From contig JANNOJ010000027.1 in assembly GCA_031399025.1 (NCBI GenBank), forward strand, positions 1 through 20,212: a DNA stretch of 20,212 bases, in the 5' to 3' direction. The DNA is from CBDBZL01 sp031399025. GTDB lineage: Bacteria > Pseudomonadota > Alphaproteobacteria > Sphingomonadales > Sphingomonadaceae. Under the pieces are notes generated by a model that saw only the letters and a program-made list of their open reading frames with translations, had not been told where the DNA came from and ran no database searches. A program made the translations under genes and the position numbers. Within the stretch, counting starts at the first letter, position 1. Each line of letters starts with the position of its first letter. This document shows positions 15,963-20,212 of the stretch, piece by piece.

Positions 15963-17090
15963 TCAATAGGCCTGTACGAGAATGTCGGTGTACAGCTCCG
16001 CGGAGGCCGGCTCGGGCGAGCTCTCGGCGAAGTCGGCAGCGTCGGCGACGCGCGCGCGGATCGCCTTGTCGATGTCCTTGAGCTTCTCCTCCGCCACGCC
16101 CATACTGACCAGTTCGGCCTTGGCGTGCTCGATCGGATCGCTCTTCTCGCGCACGCCCTGGACTTCCTCGCGGGTGCGATACTTGGCCGGGTCCGACATC
16201 GAATGGCCGCGATAGCGGTAGGTGTTGAGCTCCATCAGCACCGGGCCATGGCCGCCGCGCACATGGGCGAAGGCGATCTCGGCCGCGGCGCGCACTTCGA
16301 GCACGTCCATGCCGTTGACGGCCATTCCGGGGATGCGGAAGGCGCTGCCGCGGCGGTGGAAATCCACCTCTGCGCTCGAGCGCTTGACGCTGGTGCCCAT
16401 CGCATACTGGTTGTTCTCGACCACGAAGACGATCGGCAGGCGCCACAGCGAGGCCATGTTGAAGGTCTCGTAGACCTGGCCCTGATTGGCCGCGCCGTCG
16501 CCGAAATAAGCCAGGCAGATGCCACCATCGCCGCGGTACTTATGCCCCAGCGCCAGCCCGCCGCCCAGCGACACCTGCGCCCCGACGATGCCGTGGCCGC
16601 CATAGAATTTGTGCTGGGTCGAGAACATGTGCATCGACCCGCCCTTGCCCTTGGAGATGCCCGCCTGACGCCCGGTCAGCTCGGCCATGATCGCGCGCGG
16701 CTCGATGCCGTAGGCGAGCATGTGGCCATGGTCGCGATAGCCGGTGATGACGCTGTCCTTGCCCTCGTGAAGCCCGGACTGGAGCCCGACCGCGACCGCC
16801 TCCTGGCCGATATACAGGTGACAGAAGCCGCCGACCAGGCCGAGCCCGTAAAGCTGCCCCGCCTTTTCCTCGAAGCGGCGGATGAGCAGCATCCGCTCGT
16901 AAAAGCGCAGCAGTTGGTCCGGCGAAGCGGCGAAGCGGCGCTCCTGCTCGAAGGCCCGTTGCAAACTGCCCAGGGCGAAGTCGTCGTCAGCTGCCGCCAC
17001 ATCGCCCCGGGTGTCGATCCGGCTTGCCGCCCGGGCCGGCGCCGCAGGCGCACCTGGATCCGCCGCCGCGGGACTGGTTGCTTTGGCCAA
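15963..17090 (-). CDS. pdhA: Pyruvate dehydrogenase E1 component, alpha subunit
   Basis: Alpha subunit of pyruvate dehydrogenase E1, partner of the following PdhB. The conserved start of the fold is LLRFYERMLLIRRFEEKAGQ, then GGFCHLYIGQEAVAVGL and ITGYRDHGHMLAYG. The thiamine-diphosphate motif runs from GDGAANQGQVYETFNMA to VVENNQYAMGTS. RYRGHSMSDP is the conserved phosphorylation-loop region of the family. The start is taken as TTG at 17090 (MAKATSP): AAAGGA lies 7 bases upstream, and an extended reading to another TTG at 17168 would run through a promoter-like element. The N-terminal 40 residues are a low-complexity Ala/Pro stretch. Length is 375 residues. pdhA-pdhB order and spacing indicate an operon. 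Confidence 0.96.
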   Translation of the reverse strand: MAKATSPAAADPGAPAAPARAASRIDTRGDVAAADDDFALGSLQRAFEQERRFAASPDQLLRFYERMLLIRRFEEKAGQLYGLGLVGGFCHLYIGQEAVAVGLQSGLHEGKDSVITGYRDHGHMLAYGIEPRAIMAELTGRQAGISKGKGGSMHMFSTQHKFYGGHGIVGAQVSLGGGLALGHKYRGDGGICLAYFGDGAANQGQVYETFNMASLWRLPIVFVVENNQYAMGTSVKRSSAEVDFHRRGSAFRIPGMAVNGMDVLEVRAAAEIAFAHVRGGHGPVLMELNTYRYRGHSMSDPAKYRTREEVQGVREKSDPIEHAKAELVSMGVAEEKLKDIDKAIRARVADAADFAESSPEPASAELYTDILVQAY

Positions 17091-17138
17091 GACATATTCC
17101 TTTCCCGCTGCCGGCCCTCCGAAGAGCTTCGTGCAAGG

Positions 17139-17168
17139 CCTATAGGATGAAGCCAAGGCGACTGGCAA
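17139..17168 (-). promoter_or_regulatory. Candidate sigma-70-type promoter for the pdh operon
   Basis: The minus strand reads TTGCCA (17168-17163), an 18-base spacer, then TATAGG (17144-17139). This resembles TTGACA and TATAAT with 5/6 and 4/6 matches. It lies about 50 bases before the pdhA TTG start, inside the 165-base gap after the ftsB-like gene. Motif-based only; the spacer is one base longer than ideal. Confidence 0.45.
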
Positions 17169-17255
17169 CGGGCACGATGCGGGTTGATCATCAGCGGCTC
17201 TTTTCTTCGCAGCTGCGAACCGGATCGGTACGTAAGCGGCGCGAAGAGGAAGGCG

Positions 17256-17549
17256 TCAGTCGCCCTCGAGCTCGATGATGTACTCGTCGGGATGGACAAC
17301 GTTGAGATTGCGGCGCACCAGCTCCGTCGCCAGGTCGGGGTCGACCCGTTGGGGATCGAGCCGCTGGTTGAGGTTGCGGTATTCGTCGCGCTGGGCCTCG
17401 AGTTGGGCGATCCGCGCCGCGCGCTGATCCAGCACCGCCTTGTTCTCACCCCACTCGAGCAGGCCGTAGGGCCCGGCGAGCGCCAGCCCACCCAGCACCA
17501 GCAGCACGGTCAGGGCTCCCAATTGCGCCACCCGATCCTTAAGTCGCAT
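17256..17549 (-). CDS. Septum formation initiator family protein (FtsB/DivIC-like)
   Basis: A 97-residue bitopic membrane protein. One transmembrane helix (about 10-28) follows a short basic N terminus (MRLKDR). It leads into a coiled-coil segment (about 33-65, with KAVLDQRAARIAQLEAQRDE) and a short C-terminal tail (VRRNLNVVHPDEYIIEL) typical of the DivIC/FtsB family (PF04977). Such proteins join the divisome with FtsL and FtsQ during septum formation. ATG at 17549 has no clear SD. The gene directly precedes pdhA in the same direction, but a candidate promoter in the 165-base gap suggests pdhA can be transcribed independently. The assignment rests on topology and family-like tail. Confidence 0.8.
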   Translation of the reverse strand: MRLKDRVAQLGALTVLLVLGGLALAGPYGLLEWGENKAVLDQRAARIAQLEAQRDEYRNLNQRLDPQRVDPDLATELVRRNLNVVHPDEYIIELEGD

Positions 17550-17765
17550 GGCGGGGAGGAATGCCGGTGATCATGCCGGTGGATGAATCACAACGCAGCG
17601 CGCCATTCAAGCGGGTTTTGCGCGCAATGCGCGGATTTCACATGCTGCGGGGCGCGAGTGCCGGAGGTTCAGCGCGCCGCAAGCCTCGTGCGCGTCAACC
17701 TCCACCCGCCACGATCGAGGTTACCGACGCTTCCTCAGAAGCGCCGGTACCATTGACGCAAGCCG

Positions 17766-18572
17766 CTAGGCGTAGTTAACAGCAACCTTGATCTTCTTCG
17801 CACGGATCGATGCGCCGATCGCAGCAAACCCCATGAACATCATGAGCCAGGTCGCGGGCTCTGGCACCGCCCCTGTAGCAGCTGGGCCGATGGCAAACGT
17901 CCATGGTCTGAATTGCAGGCTGGTCGACCTCATCCCGCTGCCATCATCAAATTGCCAATACACGCCCCCATCCGCCCCTTCGCCCGGCATGAATGCGTAC
18001 TCAGTCGGATCTGACGGGTTGATCGAGCCAAGCGCGAGGTCATTGACTCGGTAGAATGCTGCCTGGACCCCAAAGCTGGAATTGATTGCTGACAGGTACA
18101 GGGTATCGGACCCGGTATATTCAAGCTGGCTGAAATCATCAGGATACCCGTTGTATAGCTCGAAGACGTTATCGTGGGATCCCAGGTCGTCGAACACGAA
18201 GGTTCTTCCATCGACCTTGATCGTCGCGGAGATATCGTCCGGCGTCCAGAACGACGAAACCACACTGGGGTTGTCCCAGGCGTCATCATATACTGAGACT
18301 TGGCTCAGGTTGTAGCCACCAAAGATATGACAGTCATACCCGCAGACATCGATCGCCCATGACGGATCCAGGTACTCGATGTAATCGGGACGTGTAAACA
18401 CGGCGCTATAGGTCACGCTGATCGCTTTGCCGACGACGTCGCCGCCAAACAAGCCCAGATCATCGGAGATCGAGGACACCACGCCTGTGAATGTTAAGTG
18501 TGTTGCGGCGTATGATGGAGCGGCGCTGCAAAGTGCCACAGGTGCCCCTAAGGACAACCAAATTCTTTTCAT
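17766..18572 (-). CDS. PEPxxWA-CTERM sorting domain-containing protein
   Basis: A 268-residue secreted protein. Signal peptide residues 1-22 end in PSYA-A. The C terminus has the exosortase sorting tripartite: VPEPATWLMM, a hydrophobic helix (MFMGFAAIGAS) and a basic tail (IRAKKIK), the PEPxxWA-CTERM type common in Sphingomonadales. The body is beta-rich, acidic and Gly/Asp/Tyr-rich, with two close cysteines (CGYDC, about 77-81). No enzyme motif is recognised. It is probably processed by exosortase/XrtA-type sorting and delivered to the surface or matrix. ATG at 18572 is preceded by GGGGGTC. Base composition is visibly less GC-rich than in the housekeeping genes to the left, hinting at acquisition or weaker constraint. 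No exosortase gene is in the window. Confidence 0.88.
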   Translation of the reverse strand: MKRIWLSLGAPVALCSAAPSYAATHLTFTGVVSSISDDLGLFGGDVVGKAISVTYSAVFTRPDYIEYLDPSWAIDVCGYDCHIFGGYNLSQVSVYDDAWDNPSVVSSFWTPDDISATIKVDGRTFVFDDLGSHDNVFELYNGYPDDFSQLEYTGSDTLYLSAINSSFGVQAAFYRVNDLALGSINPSDPTEYAFMPGEGADGGVYWQFDDGSGMRSTSLQFRPWTFAIGPAATGAVPEPATWLMMFMGFAAIGASIRAKKIKVAVNYA

Positions 18573-18787
18573 TAAGACCCCCAGTTAGAAAGCTGCCGAA
18601 CCTTCAAACTCGATTCGGCCCTTCATCATTGCGATATGATCAATGTTTATGAAAGCGTTAACGATCTCGAAAGTTGTAAATCCCACTTTGGTACGAATGG
18701 GGGATCATAGCCTTCGCCACTGCCGATCTCTGCGGCCGAGAGACGAAAATGTGCGCTGCTCAGCATGGTGCAATCGCAGATCCCTGG

Positions 18788-19208
18788 TTACCAAGGAACT
18801 ACGGTCCCAGTCGCAAGCAGAGCATCCCCAAGATCTCGCCCATCCCGCAATTCACATGTTGCGACCACCCGGTCGTTGCTCGCCCCGTGCGATGTGCAGC
18901 GCATTGTCGGATAGCTGACCAGAAAGTGCCCGGTCGACCTGGTCCCCCGGCTTCCACCAAGCAGCTCTACCAGTGCATCCCTGGCTTCGACCCCGGAGGC
19001 TGACTGACATGGGTGACCTCGCTTGCAGGTGCCATCAAGCTCACGGGCACCAACATCGGCTATGCGAATCCTGGGGCCTTCTTCACACCAGACGGGACCA
19101 TCGCCGTCCCAGGCTGGCGCTGGCGTGCAACTGAACTCGGTCCCAGCGGCCTGACTTTCATCAGTCCAGACAGCGCTCCACAGAAGACAGCCAGCGGTCA
19201 GGAGCGCC
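18788..19208 (-). pseudogene. Remnant of a secreted SNase-like (thermonuclease-related) protein
   Basis: The minus strand carries TPAPAWDGDGPVWCEEGPRI, then RIADVGARELDGTCKRGHPC, ASGVEARDALVELLGG, GHFLVSYPTMRC and GDALLATGTVVPW. This order matches a small Cys-rich SNase-like family that I recognise from sphingomonad genomes (pattern DGDGP...RIRLAGI.ARE..G.C). Upstream of it, LLTAGCLLWSAV looks like the tail of a signal peptide. Its 5' end is missing: the insertion sequence begins at 19212. Even if the element is removed, the joined sequence gives a TGA four codons upstream of the junction with no usual start codon. The 3' end also stops early, right after GTVVPW, where relatives run on about 10-15 residues. 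Whether the product is catalytically active in any relative is unknown. Confidence 0.55.
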
Positions 19209-19990
19209 TTAGGCGGCGTGGACAAATTTGAGCCAGTATCTGGCGGCTGCGATATGGACCATGCTGAGGAAGCTTTCGGCGAGTTGGTCGTAGCGGGTTG
19301 CGATGGCACGGTTGACTTTCAGGCGTCCGAAGAAGCGCTCGATGTGATTGCGTTCCTTGTAGAGCGCCCGGTCATGCTCGATCTTGATCCGGCGATTTGA
19401 ACGCCCCGGGATGACGGCCAGGATGTTGCGGCGGGCAAGGTCGGTTCGGATGGCGTCGGCGTCATAGCCCTTGTCGGCCAGTAGCGCCTTTGGCGCCTGC
19501 TCGGGCAGGGCGATCAGCGTGTCATAGGCCTTGCAATCGGCCGCTTCGCCGACCGTCAGGTGGAAGGCGATGGGTCGTCCTCGGGCATCAGCGAGACAGT
19601 GAAGTTTACTGGTGAACCCGCCCCGCGAGCGGCCAAGAGCGCGTCGATAAGCCCCCCTTTTCCGCCCGCTGCCGAGACGTGGGCGCGAACGGTGGTGCTG
19701 TCGATGCTATAGTGGCCGCTGTCTGCCATGATCTCGGCCAGAGTGACCGATACGGCCTCCCAGACGCCGGCTTCGCTCCAGCGCCGGAACCGCCGGTAAA
19801 TCGTGTTCCAGTTGCCGTATTTGGATGGGACATCGCGCCATGGCGTGCCGCAGCGCAGCCGCCAAAGTATACCGTTGATGATCGAACGGTTCTCTTCTGG
19901 CGGCCGTCCAGGCCCCCGATTTGAAGCATCAATCGGCAGCAAGTCTCTCAAAACGCGCCATTCCGCTTCGCTCAGATCGCCCCGGCTCAA
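19209..19990 (-). CDS. IS5-family (IS427-like) transposase, two frames joined by -1 frameshift
   Basis: DDE transposase of the insertion sequence. Frame A starts at TTG 19990 (MSRGDLSEAEWRVLRDLLP), with GGAGG 5 bases upstream. It contains the N-terminal helix-turn-helix region (GILWRLRCGTPWRDVP, YRRFRRWSEAGVWE) and the first catalytic Asp97 in YSIDSTTV, then runs out at 19556. Frame B, one base back, takes over at an A4G6 run (19661-19652). It continues GRSRGGFTSKLHCLADARGR, LLADKGYDADAIR (Asp173) and YKERNHIERFFGRLKVNRAI (Glu218), and ends in LKFVHAA. The joined protein is 260 residues, normal for the group, and has no other lesion. The stop codon TAA uses the TA outside the element. A TTG at 20020 is an alternative, longer start. 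Confidence 0.85.
19212..19228 (+). repeat. Left terminal inverted repeat of the insertion sequence
   Basis: GGCGGCGTGGACAAATT, perfect inverted match to the right end. The flanking TA is at 19210-19211. This end carries the last codons of the transposase (FVHAA on the minus strand). Confidence 0.9.
19652..19661 (-). promoter_or_regulatory. Probable -1 programmed frameshift site in the transposase
   Basis: The minus strand reads AAAAGGGGGG, phased as GGA AAA GGG GGG CTT in frame A. Slipping one base back puts the ribosome in frame B at GCT TAT CGA, which encodes the conserved second half. Homopolymeric purine runs of this kind are typical frameshift signals in two-frame insertion sequences. 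Actual efficiency is not shown by sequence. Confidence 0.65.
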
Positions 19991-20041
19991 GCCCGCCTCC
20001 AAAAGGAAGCCTTGAATCAACCACCGAGTCTCGCGTCAACC

Positions 20042-20058
20042 AATTTGTCCACGCCGCC
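20042..20058 (-). repeat. Right terminal inverted repeat of the insertion sequence
   Basis: Read on the minus strand it is GGCGGCGTGGACAAATT, identical over 17 bases to the left end. The flanking TA is at 20059-20060. The match fails at the 18th base (T versus G). Confidence 0.9.
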
Positions 20059-20061
20059 TAG

Positions 20062-20212
20062 CTAATCAGTGCGTGCTATGAAGGTACGCTCGCCGAGCGC
20101 AACTCGTCGCCAAGCTGGCGACCCAGGCCATTGTCTTCAACCACACGAAGTTTCCGAACGCCTGCAAGGCCTACCTCAAGTTCATGTATGAGGCCGAACA
20201 GATGAATGCCTG
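20062..20212 (+). pseudogene. 5'-truncated fragment of an ABC-transporter substrate-binding protein (runs off the window)
   Basis: From about 20082 the plus strand reads AQLVAKLATQAIVFNHTKFP, then NACKAYLKFMYEAEQMNAW, to the last base. This resembles the C-terminal region of family 1 extracellular solute-binding proteins of ABC importers (FNHTxFPxAxKAYLKFMxEAEQ). A TGA sits in that frame at 20079-20081. Just upstream, in another frame, CYEGTLAER (about 20074-20100) resembles the preceding EGTLAEW-type stretch of such proteins. The natural reading would be a gene with its 5' part lost and a short internal deletion or frameshift. Substrate class cannot be told. The fragment's missing 5' end abuts the insertion sequence. 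Confidence 0.5.

Larger units (their letters stand above)
19212..20058 (-). mobile_element. Complete IS5-family insertion sequence (IS427-like group)
   Basis: An 847-bp element bounded by 17-bp perfect terminal inverted repeats GGCGGCGTGGACAAATT, with dinucleotide TA directly outside both ends. It encodes only the frameshifted transposase on the minus strand. All three catalytic residues and both ends are present, so the copy looks potentially active. The family and group call rests on length, transposase motifs, two-frame organisation and TA flanks. A 2-bp duplication is weak evidence of simple insertion because it can arise by chance. The element sits between two decayed genes. Confidence 0.88.

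Noticed and set aside
15444..17150. A 568-codon open frame on the plus strand opposite pdhA and pdhB
   Set aside because: Antisense shadow across two certain genes, with low-complexity composition and no domain signal.
17561..17779. A 72-codon plus-strand frame between the ftsB-like and CTERM genes
   Set aside because: Arg/Pro/Ala-rich, no SD, no homology recognised. It overlaps the 3' end of the CTERM gene. I see nothing else in this 216-base spacer.
18573..18787. A small gene or array in the less GC-rich spacer upstream of the CTERM gene
   Set aside because: Only short frames without SD or family resemblance. No repeat unit recurs, and no convincing -35/-10 pair was found for the CTERM gene.
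1..20212. CRISPR arrays, tRNA or rRNA genes, prophage or toxin-antitoxin modules
   Set aside because: No regularly spaced repeats, tRNA-like cloverleaf or rRNA sequence, and no recognised phage or toxin-antitoxin gene was seen by eye on either strand.

Overview
The window is about 20 kb of GC-rich DNA. Its gene content suggests an alphaproteobacterium of the order Sphingomonadales, probably near Erythrobacteraceae. The pointers are a PdhB subunit with its own N-terminal lipoyl domain, a folate-dependent TrmFO, a PEPxxWA-type CTERM protein and a small Cys-rich SNase-like protein. The placement rests on recognised protein families only; no search was run.

Positions 1-3540: a partial glyQ reads leftward off the window. 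It is divergent from two tandem TraB/GumN proteins, one exported and one a lipoprotein, which overlap by 4 bases. These are followed by rplY (ribosomal protein L25/CTC). Positions 3623-6289: pth follows rplY, then a leftward FkbM-family methyltransferase pseudogene carrying an in-frame amber codon and a 1-base frameshift near its end, then rightward ychF. Positions 6300-10770: a shared intergenic hairpin and a leftward exported TPR protein, then a 300-base divergent spacer with a perfect DnaA-box 9-mer, then gyrA. Positions 10777-13317: leftward yhhN-type membrane protein and VOC protein genes, and rightward trmFO.

Positions 13342-17549 form a leftward cluster read as ftsB-like, pdhA, pdhB, a squalene/phytoene-synthase-like protein and a membrane-anchored EF-hand protein. 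pdhA and pdhB make the E1 component of pyruvate dehydrogenase. A promoter-like element lies in front of pdhA, and its TTG start is well supported by an SD sequence.

Positions 17550-20212 are accessory in character. They hold a PEP-CTERM protein, a remnant of an SNase-like gene, a complete 847-bp IS5-family (IS427-like) insertion sequence with a -1 frameshift transposase, and a decayed fragment of an ABC-transporter substrate-binding protein. The two genes flanking the insertion sequence are both missing their 5' ends, and those ends face the element.

Most of the window is conserved housekeeping DNA. I found no convincing unknown multi-gene system, CRISPR array, tRNA or rRNA. The most informative observations are the two-lesion FkbM pseudogene, the structure of the insertion sequence and its eroded flanks, and the tandem TraB/GumN pair.
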